Of a stretch of DNA of 64,000 bases, positions 1 through 9,272 are shown one piece after another. The stretch is from positions 7,851-71,850 of the forward strand of contig DXVF01000012.1 of NCBI GenBank assembly GCA_019417465.1, written 5' to 3'. Position numbers and translations under genes: made by a program. The stretch is from Clostridiales bacterium (GTDB taxonomy: Bacteria > Bacillota > Clostridia > TANB77 > CAG-508). The notes under the pieces were generated by a model that was given only the letters and a program-made list of their open reading frames with translations, was not told the DNA's origin and ran no database searches. Positions within the stretch are counted from its first letter, which is position 1. Each line of letters opens with the position of its first letter.

Positions 1-1098
1 ATTATTGATATTAATAAAATAGAACATATAAATTATGTAGACAAATCAAAGTTATCAAATGAAAAATTAGAAGAATATAACAAAACAGGTGAAGAAATAA
101 TAAGGAATGGACAGTATGCTGTTATAACAATGGCAGGAGGTCAGGGTACAAGGCTTGGTCATAAAGGTCCAAAAGGAACATTTAAAATATTAGTAAATGG
201 AGAAGAAAAATATTTATTTCAAATCATAGTACAATCTCTTCAGACAGCAAATAATAGATATGATGTAATTATACCTTGGTACATAATGACAAGTAATGAA
301 AATAAAGAGCAAACAGTAAAGTTTTTAAAGGAAAATAATTATTTTGGTTATCCAAAAGAAAAAGTAAAATTCTTTGTACAAGGAAATTTACCTCTTATAG
401 ACACAAATGGCGAGTTAATAATTGATAAAAATTGCTTAATAAAAGAAGCTTCAGACGGTAATGGAAGTATTTACCAATCTATAAAAAAAGATGGTATTAT
501 AGAAGATATGAAAAGAAATAATATAAAATGGATTTTTGTTGGTGGTGTGGATAATATTTTGTTAAAGATTGTAGATCCAGTATTAACAGGACTTACAATA
601 AAGGAAAATAATAAAATATCTTCTAAATCTGTTGTAAAAACAAATCCTAAAGAAAAAGTTGGGGTATTTTGTAAAATAGAAGGAAAACCAAAAGTTATAG
701 AATATACAGAGCTTCCAGAAGATATGGCTTGTAAAAGAGATGAAAATGATGAACTTATATTTGGTGAAGTTAATATATTAAGCCATTTATATTCAATTGA
801 GGCGTTAGAAGAATTATCAAATAAAAAATTACCTTATCACGTAGCATTTAAAAAAGCAAATTATTTAGATAATAATGGTAACTTTATAGAAGTAAGCAAG
901 CCAAATGCATATAAATTTGAAGCTTTTATTTTCGATGCTTTTGAAGAATATTCAGATATGAGTATATTAAGAGTAAAAAGAGAAGAAGAGTTTGCACCAA
1001 TAAAAAACGCCGAAGGGCAAGACAGTCCAGAAACAGCATGTAGACTTTATACAGATTATATGAAATCACAAGATATGCTAAAGGTAAGTCTAGTGTAA
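1..1098 (+). CDS. UTP--sugar-1-phosphate uridylyltransferase (UDPGP/UAP1-like), 5'-partial
   Basis: This is the 3' part of a nucleotidyltransferase that makes UDP-sugars (UDP-GlcNAc or UDP-Glc) from UTP and a sugar 1-phosphate. The frame is open from base 1, so the gene begins upstream and the ATG at 130 is internal. The UTP-binding signature MAGGQGTRLG falls at 130-159, followed by the family's GPKG. A VGGVDN motif near 541 matches the metal- and sugar-binding region, and FGEVNILSH is typical of eukaryote-like UAP1 homologues found in Clostridia. The family is sure; GlcNAc versus Glc preference is not decidable here. No CGG codon lies in frame; the single cgg triplet (near 461) is out of frame and causes no disruption. 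Confidence 0.85.
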   Translation: MIDINKIEHINYVDKSKLSNEKLEEYNKTGEEIIRNGQYAVITMAGGQGTRLGHKGPKGTFKILVNGEEKYLFQIIVQSLQTANNRYDVIIPWYIMTSNENKEQTVKFLKENNYFGYPKEKVKFFVQGNLPLIDTNGELIIDKNCLIKEASDGNGSIYQSIKKDGIIEDMKRNNIKWIFVGGVDNILLKIVDPVLTGLTIKENNKISSKSVVKTNPKEKVGVFCKIEGKPKVIEYTELPEDMACKRDENDELIFGEVNILSHLYSIEALEELSNKKLPYHVAFKKANYLDNNGNFIEVSKPNAYKFEAFIFDAFEEYSDMSILRVKREEEFAPIKNAEGQDSPETACRLYTDYMKSQDMLKVSLV

Positions 1099-1161
1099 AA
1101 TAGTATAATAATTAAATTATTATACAAATTATTAAAAATTAAAATATAAAATAAAAATAGA

Positions 1162-1210
1162 GAAGAATGTATTTATTTTCAAAGAACTTGAAGATAAATA
1201 CATTCTTTTT
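1162..1210. terminator. Bidirectional intrinsic terminator
   Basis: Inverted repeat aagaatgtattta...taaatacattctt with A- and T-tracts on both sides, between the convergent uridylyltransferase and holin-like genes. Confidence 0.75.
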
Positions 1211-1223
1211 AGCTTAGATAAAA

Positions 1224-1601
1224 CTACATTTGTTGTTCACCTGGTAGAAAATAATCAACTACACCATAAACGAGTGCACCAATAATTGCTGCCATCCAAG
1301 AAATAGTATAACCTGCAACAAAATATTGAGTAACATATAAAACTACTGCGGAAAGGACAAAACCAACAAATCCTTTACCAAAAGCACTTGCATGAAGACC
1401 AGTAAATTTTACTATTAAATAATCTATTATAGTAAGCACAATTGCTGCTGCTGCTAGTGCCCAAAAGTTACTTATACTAAATCCAGGAGTAAAAAATGCA
1501 GTAATTGCAAGTACAATGGCAGCTGTTACTAATCTACCAACTATTTGCCAAACTGTACTAGTTGTATTTTGTGATTTACTATTCACACCATTATCTGACA
1601 T
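1224..1601 (-). CDS. Phage-holin-like (YvlD family) four-helix membrane protein
   Basis: A 125-residue integral membrane protein. After a short polar N-terminus (MSDNGVNSKSQ) come four hydrophobic segments in the pattern of the Phage_holin_4_2/YvlD family, ending DYFLPGEQQM. The start at 1601 is chosen because AAGGAGG lies just upstream; the longer reading frame to 1631 would include the ribosome site itself. The family is broadly found in Bacillota with no settled function; some members are envelope-stress associated. It stands alone, convergent with the upstream gene and divergent from the DUF421 gene. Confidence 0.7.
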   Translation of the reverse strand: MSDNGVNSKSQNTTSTVWQIVGRLVTAAIVLAITAFFTPGFSISNFWALAAAAIVLTIIDYLIVKFTGLHASAFGKGFVGFVLSAVVLYVTQYFVAGYTISWMAAIIGALVYGVVDYFLPGEQQM

Positions 1602-1764
1602 GATAAAAACCTCCTTGTGATAAAATATCAAAATTTTAAATTTTATGTGGTTTTATAATTTTATTATTTACGAAAACAAAACTTTTATTCAAAAACATGC
1701 GTATATTTTTATTAATATTTGGCAAAATAATAAAAATAAATGAAATGAAGGAGAAAAATAAAAA

Positions 1765-2445
1765 ATGTTAATTACTTTTATAAGAGCGATTGTTTTATAC
1801 ATAATTGTTTTAGTAGTAATGAGATTAATGGGAAAAAGAGAAATTGGACAATTACAACCTTTTGAACTTGCTATTGCAATTATGATAGCAGATTTAGCAT
1901 CAATACCAATGACAGAAATTGGTATTCCAATTTCAAAAGGAATTATACCAATACTTGGATTATTAGTAATGCATTTATTAATATCATTTATTAATTTAAA
2001 AAGCATAAAATTACGAGAATTAATTTGTGGAAAGCCAGCAATGCTTATATATAGAGGAAAGATAGACGAAGAAGTGTTAAAAAAGGAACGTTTTACTATT
2101 AATGAATTACAGGAAAGATTAAGAGGAAATAATATTGTAAATATTGGAGATGTAGAATATGCTATTTTAGAAACTAATGGGGAAGTGACAGTAATACAAA
2201 AGCCAAATAAAAGAAATACTATACCAGAAGATTTTAATATTATGCCAGACTATGAAGGTATTCCGTATGATTTAGTAATAGATGGAATTATAATGGAAGA
2301 AAATCTAAAAAAGATAGGTAAAAATTATATTTGGTTAGAAAAACAAGTAGAAAAATTTAATATGAAACCAGAAGAAGCTCTAATTGTAACATTAGATGGT
2401 AAAGGTCAGATTTTTTGCCAGAAGAAAGAGAAGAAAGGAAATTAA
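1765..2445 (+). CDS. DUF421 family membrane protein (YetF/YdfR-like)
   Basis: A 226-residue protein with about three transmembrane helices in the first 80 residues, then the cytosolic DUF421 domain. The family hallmarks MGKREIGQLQPFELAIAI (N-terminal) and NGEVTVIQKP (mid-domain) are present. Bacillus homologues are linked to spores or the cell envelope, but their molecular function is unclear. A GGAG ribosome site precedes the ATG. The next gene (DUF4363) starts three bases after the stop, and this pairing is common in Clostridia, so the two are probably co-transcribed and may act together at the membrane. Confidence 0.85.
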   Translation: MLITFIRAIVLYIIVLVVMRLMGKREIGQLQPFELAIAIMIADLASIPMTEIGIPISKGIIPILGLLVMHLLISFINLKSIKLRELICGKPAMLIYRGKIDEEVLKKERFTINELQERLRGNNIVNIGDVEYAILETNGEVTVIQKPNKRNTIPEDFNIMPDYEGIPYDLVIDGIIMEENLKKIGKNYIWLEKQVEKFNMKPEEALIVTLDGKGQIFCQKKEKKGN

Positions 2446-2448
2446 ATT

Positions 2449-2835
2449 ATGTATAAAGAAATAATAATTATTGTATTGATTGTTATTTTAATACTTGTAG
2501 GAAATGTTATTACTCAAAATTATACAAAAGATACAGTTAAGATTATGCAAGGAAATTTGAATGAAATCAAAGAAGATTTAGAGAAAAAAGTAGATACAAA
2601 TAATGTAGAAGAAAAGATAAATAAAACAATGCAAGAATGGAAGAGTAGAAATAATAATTTAGCATATTATTTAGAACATGATGAATTAGAAAAAATAGAA
2701 TCAGAATTAACAGCACTTAATGCAAATATAGTAACTAATGATTATGAACAAGGAAGAGAAAATTTAGATAGATGTTATTTTTTACTAGAACATATAAAAG
2801 AAAAAGAGACGATTAAATTAAGTAATATTTTTTAA
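2449..2835 (+). CDS. DUF4363 family membrane-anchored protein
   Basis: A 128-residue protein with one N-terminal transmembrane segment (IIIIVLIVILILVGNVIT) and an alpha-helical extracytoplasmic domain with a conserved Trp (MQEWKSRNNNLAYYLEHDE). It matches DUF4363 in size, topology and position directly after a DUF421 gene. No catalytic motif is visible. Its function is unknown. Confidence 0.75.
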   Translation: MYKEIIIIVLIVILILVGNVITQNYTKDTVKIMQGNLNEIKEDLEKKVDTNNVEEKINKTMQEWKSRNNNLAYYLEHDELEKIESELTALNANIVTNDYEQGRENLDRCYFLLEHIKEKETIKLSNIF

Positions 2836-2934
2836 TGTGCTAAAAGTAAGGGATTCTAAAGTTTATATAACTGGTATATCTATAAAATATTAATGATATT
2901 AAGTTGAAAAATAGAAGATTAAAATATTGCGCCA

Positions 2935-3075
2935 ATTTTAAAAAAATTGGCACAATGAACAATTAAATGGGGCTATAAAAATTAATTAAATATGAAATAT
3001 AATTAAAACCCACTATTGTTATATAATAGTAAATTTCTAGCATAGAGTAAAATGTTAATTAAGAGAAATTTCATA
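2935..3075. repeat. Dispersed intergenic repeat, copy A
   Basis: About 140 bp holding the recurrent words ttggcacaatgaacaattaa, ggggctata, taattaa..tatgaaatataatt, cactattgttatataatag and gcatagagtaaaatg. Related copies lie at 14696, 39283 and 40882, all in gaps between genes. It occupies most of the 257-bp gap between the DUF4363 and dapB 3' ends. No coding potential was seen. Confidence 0.6.
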
Positions 3076-3092
3076 TTATAATATATAAATAA

Positions 3093-3849
3093 TTAATTTT
3101 TCTTTATTAAATCATCCATATTATATAATCCATTTTCTTTAGTAATAATAAATTCTGCAGCTTTTAATGCACCTTCTGCAAAAACAGATCTAGAATATGA
3201 AGTGTGTTTTATTTCGAATGTTTCATTTTCACCATAGAACCTAACAATATGTTCTCCTACGATGTTACCACCTCTAATAGAAGAAAAACCAATTTCATTT
3301 TTGCCTCTTTTTTCATGTTTGTCATGACGATTAAATTCATAATTTAGCGTGTTTCCTAAACTCTCATTTATTTTATCTGCAAGAAGTAAAGCTGTTCCGA
3401 CTTGGACTATCTATTTTTCTATTATGATGTGTTTCTATAATCTCTATATCAGTATCTTTTAAAATAGGAGCAATCATACTAAGAACTCTTACCATTAAAT
3501 TTATGTCATAAGACATATTAGAAGATTTAAAAATAGGAATACTTTTAGAAAAATTTTTTATTAAATTTAATTCATCTTCATTAAAACCAGTAGTAGCAAT
3601 AACTGTAGGTATATTTTCTTTTTTTGCATATTCTAAAATTTTAAGAGAAGCTTTTGGAATAGAAAAGTCAATTATTACATCAGGTTTTACTGTTATATTA
3701 TTAATATCTGTAAAGACAGGAAAAGTAAGAAGTCCGGTATTTTCTTTATCAAAACCTCCAACTAAAACCATATTTTCATACTTATCTGCTAATTTTGCTA
3801 CTTCTTGTCCCATTTTTCCATTGCAACCATTAATAAATATATTTATCAT
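3093..3849 (-). CDS. dapB: 4-hydroxy-tetrahydrodipicolinate reductase, read through a CGG +1 site
   Basis: DapB reduces 4-hydroxy-tetrahydrodipicolinate with NAD(P)H in lysine and diaminopimelate synthesis. Visible motifs are the dinucleotide-binding start (INIFINGCNGKMGQEVAKLA), the ATTGFNEDEL region, the catalytic IETHHNRKIDSPS motif, and C-terminal GGNIVGEH and FGENETFEIKH-type sequence. The conventional frame stops soon after CGG at 3397-3399. Skipping the C gives SPS-GTALLLADKI, the family motif (D/S)SPSGTA, and the frame stays open to TAA at 3093. The joined length is 251 residues, normal for DapB. The recoded residue is glycine 151. It is downstream of dapA and the HD gene on the same strand, probably in one operon. 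A broken dapB would be surprising in a sporulating, wall-bearing cell. Confidence 0.92.
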
Positions 3850-3882
3850 TTTTTACCTCCAAAACTATAATAATACAGATTG

Positions 3883-3934
3883 TTAGTTACTACTATATTT
3901 AGAGTATAAAATACTAAAATATAGTAGTAACTAA
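3883..3934. promoter_or_regulatory. 18-bp inverted repeat between HD gene and dapB
   Basis: Perfect arms ttagttactactatattt and aaatatagtagtaactaa separated by 16 bases. It lacks a clean T-tract, so it is either an operator or an RNA processing/attenuation hairpin ahead of dapB rather than an obvious terminator. Confidence 0.45.
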
Positions 3935-3953
3935 GGATCATTATACAATTTTT

Positions 3954-4485
3954 TTAAATAATTCTAAAAAATAGCAAATATAAAAATATATAGCTATATC
4001 TAAAAATTTTCTTCTTGCTAAAATACTCAAAATAGTGGTTATATGATTCTTTAATAGCACAGTATTTATCAACAGAAGATAGTATATATCCTTCTAAATA
4101 TTTAGGTGGAATTATAGTAATTGGCCACATATGTTTTAATATAATATCTTGTTCTTTTTCTGTTAAAAAGAAAATTTCTAAAGAATTGTTTAATGCAATA
4201 CGTGGATGCCTAAAGCCATGAAATCTTTTTCGATTTGGCTGTTTAATTCTCCAATCATATAAAAATAAGTCGTGTAGCATACCGAGCACGAGCAGCAGAA
4301 ATATAATCTAATTTTAATTTCTTACAAATTAAATAACTATAAAATGCTACATCATAACAATGTTCAAAACAGTTAGTATCATAATGTTGCCTAAAGAGTT
4401 TCATTTTTTGAACAGTAGGATGATTTGCTAAATCATATACAAGCATATTAAATTCATCAATATCTTTTGTTAATAAATTTTTCAT
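3954..4485 (-). CDS. HD-superfamily hydrolase-like protein, read through a CGG +1 site
   Basis: An HD-domain protein of a small clostridial family, 176 residues when joined. Metal-site signatures are visible: RQHYDTNCFEHCYDVA (first His), then GMLHDLFLYDW (HD motif), a later HMWP and a late Asp in SSVDKYCA. The frame breaks at CGG 4282-4284. Dropping the C turns ...SAARARYATRL into SAARAG-MLHDLFLYDW, which is the expected sequence, so the site restores the glycine just before the HD motif. The ATG at 4485 is preferred because AGAGAGG precedes it. It sits between dapA and dapB on the same strand. The substrate is unknown. Confidence 0.85.
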
Positions 4486-4563
4486 AATAACCTCTCTTAT
4501 AAACATAAAACATATATATAATATGATTTAATTTAATTTAATTATATCACTAGTAGCGAGTGT

Positions 4564-5450
4564 TTACAATATTCCATAATTAGTCATTTCGTTTTTTAAT
4601 TTCTTAAGGTGTTCTGGACTTAAGTCTACTAATGGTAATCTTGGACTTCCAAAGTTATATCCCATCAAATTTAAAGCGGATTTAACAGGTATAGGATTTA
4701 CTTCGCAGAACAGAGCTTTTATTAAAGGAAGAGCATCTAATTGCATAGAAATTGCTGCATCAATATTACCATCAAAAAAGTTCTTAGTAATTAAATGTGA
4801 TTTCTTTGGCGCTATATTAGAAAGAACTGATATAACTCCAAGTCCACCTAAAGAAAGAACTGGTAAAATCTGGTCATCATTACCAGAGTAAATATGTAAG
4901 TTATCTTTGCACAAATTGGCAATTTCTGCAACTTGAGATATATTACCACTAGCTTCTTTTATAGCAACAATATTGCTTATTTTAGATAAGCCAAGACATG
5001 TTTCTGGTAATATATTTAAACCTGTTCTGCTAGGAACATTATACAAAATTATTGGTAATGTAGTTTCTTTTGCAATTGTTTCATAGTGTTTTATTAATCC
5101 GTACCCCGAGTAGTTTTGTTGTAGTATGGAGTAACAATTAGAAGTCCATCTGCTCCAACTTCTTGGGCATATTTAGATAGTTCGATTACAGATTTTGTGC
5201 AATTACCACCAGTTCCAGCAATTACAGGGATTCTTTTGCGTATTGTATCTACTGCAAATTTTATTGTTTGTTTTTTTTCTTCTAATGTCATAGTAGAAGA
5301 TTCACCAGTTGTTCCACAAACAATAATTGCATCTACTCCTTCTGAAATTTGAAATTCGATTAATTTTTTAAATTCGTCAAAGTTAATACCATCAGATGTA
5401 AAAGGTGTTGCGATAGCTGTTCCACAGCCTTTAAATAATATTTTTTTCAT
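4564..5450 (-). CDS. dapA: 4-hydroxy-tetrahydrodipicolinate synthase, with two tandem CGG +1 sites
   Basis: DapA condenses pyruvate and aspartate semialdehyde, the first committed step of lysine/DAP synthesis. Motifs are GTAIATPF, CGTTGESSTM (substrate loop), GLLIVTPYYNKTT, YNVPSRTG (catalytic Tyr) and IVAIKEASGN (Schiff-base Lys). The frame breaks after NKTT. CGG at 5106-5108 shifts the reading by one base and exposes a second in-frame CGG at 5099-5101. Shifting again gives NKTT-G-V-G-LIKHYETIAKETTLP, which rejoins the second half. Each shift alone fails; both are needed. The joined length is 294 residues, normal for DapA. This is the clearest internal proof of the CGG rule because the second site is only in frame if the first shift happens. 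Confidence 0.93.
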
Positions 5451-5534
5451 AAAGTTACCTCCTCTTTAAAGTAAAAGAGTTATTATATAGAAAATATATT
5501 TATATAATCTATGTGATTATTATATGATAAGTTA

Positions 5535-5571
5535 TAAAAAAAAGAAATATTTTTTTTAAATATTTCTTTTT
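5535..5571 (-). terminator. Intrinsic terminator after the suf operon
   Basis: Hairpin arms aaagaaatattt/aaatatttcttt with flanking A and T tracts lie between sufB and dapA, read on the minus strand. The gap holds nothing else recognisable. Confidence 0.55.
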
Positions 5572-5664
5572 GAAGCTATATGATAATAGTTTGCTTGTAA
5601 CAATTGATATATAAAAACCATTATCTTGTAATTTTTTTCTTGTATTTAGTCAAAATGTGCAAAA

Positions 5665-6583
5665 TTAATTTAAAAATCCACTAATAATATATTCTCCAGC
5701 TTCTTGCTCATTAAGTCCAAGGGTCATTAATTTTATTAATTGCTCACCAGCTATTTTGCCTATTGTGGCTTCATGCATTAAATTTGCATCTAGATTATTG
5801 CATACTATTTTAGGGATAGCAGTAACTTTTGCTTTGTCCATTATTATGGCATCACATTCGACATGACCAAAACATTCATTGTTTCCAATGATATTAGACA
5901 TAAATTCTTGGACTGATGTATCTTTTGCAACAGATCTAGAACTTACTTTTGTTTTTGAATTTTTACCATTTAAGTTCACATTAAAAATAGTTTTTGCAGT
6001 TTGAGTATTATGTGTCATAATTCTTTCTGATATAAGTAAAGTAGAATTTTTTTCTAGTGTTGCATTAGTAGTTCTTAGAGTAGAGTCTACACCTTTTATT
6101 TGAACAGTTTCCATTTCTAATGTTGCACCATTTTTTAAGTATATATTAGTTTCTGGATTTAAAATTCTTTTTCCAGAGCCGTCACCTTCACCATAATGTT
6201 TTTCTATATATTTAACTTTTGAATTTTCTTCCAAATGAAAAGTATGTATTCCATCATGCTCAGAAGTAGCACATGAGCCATTATGTATCCCGACATCCTG
6301 CTATAATAACAACATCAGCGTTTCTACCAATGTAAAAGTCATTATATACCATATCTTTTAGCCCGCTTTTAGTTAAAATAACTGGGATATGAACACTTTC
6401 ATTTTTAGTATTTTCTTTTATTATAATATCAATACCTGGTTTATCTTTTTTGGGTATTATATCAATATTTGCAGTTGTGTTTCTTGCAATACCTAAGCCA
6501 TTTGCACGCAAGTTATATGCTCCAGAAGGAACAGATTCAATACCTGCTATTTGTTTTAATAAATTTTTTTCTATCTTGTCCAT
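5665..6583 (-). CDS. sufB: SufB-like Fe-S assembly scaffold, read through a CGG +1 site
   Basis: A SufB/SufD-family protein of the short type that pairs with SufC in minimal SUF-like systems. It builds Fe-S clusters on a SufBC complex. The N-terminal part (to about residue 97) ends VVIIAGC at CGG 6290-6292. Skipping C gives AGC-GIHNGSCATSEHDG, a family motif, and runs through IEKHYGEGDG, the beta-helix core with NECFGHVECDAIIMD and the terminal EATIGKIAGEQLIKLMTLGL typical of SufB. The joined length is 305 residues. sufC lies directly upstream. The recoded glycine follows the conserved Cys. I infer it is functional, as no other Fe-S scaffold is visible here. Confidence 0.9.
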
Positions 6584-6615
6584 TTAAATCTCCTTCTATT
6601 ATTTGTTTTGATAAA

Positions 6616-7313
6616 TTATACTTTTTTACAACGTATTGAGTTTTCTGATAATATATCTTCTAAATTTTGATTTGATTCTACAATTTTTCCGTTCTTTTAG
6701 TAAAATTATTTCATCTGCTATATTTAAGATTCTTTCTTGATGTGAAATTACAAGAATTGTATTATCTTTTGTATTTTTCATTTTCTCGAAAATACCGATT
6801 AGATGGTTAAAACTCCATAAGTCAATTCCGGGCTTCAGGTTCATCAAATATTGTGAATTTAGAATTTTTAGCAGCAAGCATTGCTATTTCTATTCTTTTT
6901 AATTCTCCACCAGATAACTTAGAATCTACAGATCTATTAATATATTCTTTTGCACATAATCCAACATCTGATAAATAATCACAAGTTTTGCAAAACTCTA
7001 ATGAACTACCTGCGGCAAGTTCAATTAAGTCTTTTACGGTAAGTCCTTTAAAACGTATAGGTTGTTGAAATGCAAAGCCGATTCCTAAATTTGCCCTTTG
7101 TGAAATTTCTAAATTTGTTATATCTTTACCATTAAATATAATTCTACCAGAATCAGGAGTTTCTATTCCCATAATAATTTTTGCAAGTGTAGACTTTCCA
7201 GAACCATTTGGTCCAGTTATTGCAATAAATTTATTACTTTCTAAATTTAAATTTATATTATCTAATATTTTTTTATTATCCCTTGAAAAGGTAATGTTTT
7301 TTAATTCTAGCAT
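6616..7313 (-). CDS. sufC: SufC ATPase, with two CGG +1 sites
   Basis: An ABC-type ATPase that powers SufB. Walker A is GPNGSGKSTL, the Q-loop FAFQQP, the signature KLSGGELKR and Walker B FTIFDEPEAG, followed by SHQERIL. CGG at 6828-6830 interrupts Walker B. Skipping its C restores DEPEA-GIDLWSF, the exact SufC motif with its conserved Gly. A second CGG at 6689-6691 interrupts the tail; skipping C gives LLKE-GKIVESNQNLEDIL and the frame ends at 6616. The joined length is 231 residues, slightly shorter than typical. Without recoding the catalytic site would be cut immediately after Walker B. It is the first gene of a sufC-sufB pair behind a palindromic operator candidate. Confidence 0.92.
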
Positions 7314-7330
7314 AAAGCCTCCTAAAATAA

Positions 7331-7350
7331 ATGTTAGTTTCGACTAACAT
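7331..7350. promoter_or_regulatory. Palindromic operator candidate upstream of sufC
   Basis: atgttagt-ttcg-actaacat: 8-bp perfect arms, 18 bp before the sufC start. Position and form suit an Rrf2/IscR-type repressor of Fe-S genes, but the regulator is not in the window and the match is by position only. Confidence 0.45.
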
Positions 7351-7690
7351 TTTAACAATAAGATAGTAAAATGTCAATATATAAATAGTAAATATTACAA
7401 AATGAACAATTAAAAAATGTAATATATTGTTTTAAAAAAATTTTATGATATAAAATTTAAAAAATATAAAAGAAAAGGAGGATAGTAGAAAAAATATTAA
7501 AATAATGTAATAAAAATGCAATAGAAAAGTAATAAAAACGTAAAAAAAGAAGAAAAGCTTGAAATAAAAGGGCTTTTATAGATATAAATGGAGAAATAAA
7601 AAAAACAATATTGCAAAATGATATTAAAAGTATGTATAATGAAAATGTAAGAAATTATGACAAAATGTCAAAAAATTAAGGAGGAGTAAA
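7351..7690. other. Long A/T-rich intergenic region
   Basis: Divergent promoter region between sufC and the surface-protein gene. I see no convincing gene. A strong ribosome site, TAAGGAGG, lies just before 7691. The rest is A-rich, with no hairpin of note. Confidence 0.5.
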
Positions 7691-9166
7691 ATGAAAAAGA
7701 CTAAAAGAATATTATGTGTTTTATTAATTTTAAGTTTAATAATAAGTGCTTTAACATTTGTTAATGCTGATACAACACTTGTTATATCAGATGGAATAAG
7801 AAAAGGAAATATTGTTGAATTTACAATTAAACTTCCACAAGGTGGTGGCTTAAATGGAGATGCAAACGATAATGGCAGAGTTGATGAATATAGAGATTTT
7901 GAAGAAGTAGGTGAGATGCCTGCAAAAGAAGATTACAATGTTGATGCATATTTGATAGCTAAATATGTAAGTATGCTTGTGCCAAGTGATGACTTAAATA
8001 TGTTACTTGCTGATTATAACCTTGATGGTCGTGTAGATATAGCGGATGTTGTAAAAATGGAGTCTGCCAAAGAAGTTTTAAAAAATCCAATAACCTTAGA
8101 TGGTACATTAGCAAAAGAAAGCAGTATTTATGAAATGTCAAAAAATAATGATGGAACATATAAAGTACTAGTAATGATACCAACAGATAAAGATGGTACA
8201 ATTGGTATAACTATAAAGCCAAGTGTATTTAAGTATAGCTCAACTGTAGCAAATGAAGAAATTAGTAGTGATTTGCTAACTATTTCTACAGATTATTATG
8301 ATGATTATTATGATTCCAATATTAAAATTAGTGACGGTATTAAAGATGGAAACAAAGTAACTTTTAAAATCGATTCTCCAAAAGGTACTGGATTAAATGG
8401 CGATGCAAATGGTGATGGAAAACTAGATGAAGCAGATACCAGTTTAATAAACAAGTATATCATGGATCCTACAAGCGTAGAATTAAATAAAGTTTTAGCA
8501 GATTACGAAAATGATGGGGAGATTAATGCTATAGATGCGTTGGATGTTACAAATAGGATTATATTTGATTCAGATGATGATAAAACTAATGATAGTATTC
8601 AACTTAAAGGAACATTAGCAGAAAATAGTACTTATCAATTAGTAAAAGATCAAGATGGAAGTTATAAAATAGTAGTAACAATTCCAGAAAATGTGGAAGA
8701 GGGAACTATAGGTGTTATAGTAGATGAGTATGTATTGAAAACAACTGATAATAAGGTGAATAAACAATTAGTTAGTAATTTATTTGATTTAGCTAAAAAT
8801 CAAAATAATGATAACGAAGAATTTAAAGTGATAGATAAGAAAGATGAAGACTTAGGAGATGGAAAAGTAAAAGTAACAATTACAGTAAATAAAGAGTTAG
8901 ATCCAGACAAATTACCAGAAGGATGGACATTAGGAGAAGATGGAAAGTTAATTTGGAAAGTGATGGATGAAGGTGCAACAGAAGAAATAACATTAGTTGC
9001 AAAAGATGGAAGTACAATAAAATATACAGTTACAGTAGGAGATAAAACAACAGCTCCTGGAACAATACCACAAACAGGTGTAAGAAATACAATAATAGTT
9101 GTAGTAGCAGCTATAGCTATTATTGCAATAGTAGTATTTGTAAGATCTAGAAAAATGTTAAAATAA
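7691..9166 (+). CDS. Secreted dockerin-repeat surface protein with LPXTG-like anchor
   Basis: A 491-residue cell-surface protein. It has a signal peptide (basic MKKTKR, then a hydrophobic stretch ending near residue 27) and two homologous halves. Each half begins ISDGI(R/K)(K/D)G and carries a dockerin-like calcium-loop pair: NGDANDNGRVDEYRD with ADYNLDGRVDIADVV, and NGDANGDGKLDEAD with ADYENDGEINAIDAL. Each half ends in a beta-rich segment with GTIG(I/V). The C-terminus has IPQTG, a hydrophobic helix and the basic tail RSRKMLK, so it is a sortase substrate of the xPxTG type. The dockerin-like loops suggest calcium binding or a cohesin partner; neither cohesin nor sortase is in this window. 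Confidence 0.75.
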   Translation: MKKTKRILCVLLILSLIISALTFVNADTTLVISDGIRKGNIVEFTIKLPQGGGLNGDANDNGRVDEYRDFEEVGEMPAKEDYNVDAYLIAKYVSMLVPSDDLNMLLADYNLDGRVDIADVVKMESAKEVLKNPITLDGTLAKESSIYEMSKNNDGTYKVLVMIPTDKDGTIGITIKPSVFKYSSTVANEEISSDLLTISTDYYDDYYDSNIKISDGIKDGNKVTFKIDSPKGTGLNGDANGDGKLDEADTSLINKYIMDPTSVELNKVLADYENDGEINAIDALDVTNRIIFDSDDDKTNDSIQLKGTLAENSTYQLVKDQDGSYKIVVTIPENVEEGTIGVIVDEYVLKTTDNKVNKQLVSNLFDLAKNQNNDNEEFKVIDKKDEDLGDGKVKVTITVNKELDPDKLPEGWTLGEDGKLIWKVMDEGATEEITLVAKDGSTIKYTVTVGDKTTAPGTIPQTGVRNTIIVVVAAIAIIAIVVFVRSRKMLK

Positions 9167-9197
9167 AAATATAAAAAAATGAATTAGACAAACCAAT

Positions 9198-9242
9198 ATG
9201 TACTAAAGCCCAAAAAAATTGAACATTTTTTGGGCTTTAGTA
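9198..9242. terminator. Bidirectional intrinsic terminator
   Basis: actaaagcccaaaaaa...ttttttgggctttagt hairpin between convergent genes. Confidence 0.85.
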
Positions 9243-9272
9243 TTAGAATAAATTTGCTAACGTATAATAATT

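Noticed and set aside
5451..5664. Lysine riboswitch before dapA
   Set aside because: The leader is short and has only a terminator-like A/T hairpin; no lysine aptamer features were seen.
7959..8201. Overlapping reverse-strand frames in the dockerin-like gene and similar shadows elsewhere
   Set aside because: These frames mirror coding periodicity of the real gene and have no start signals or family features.
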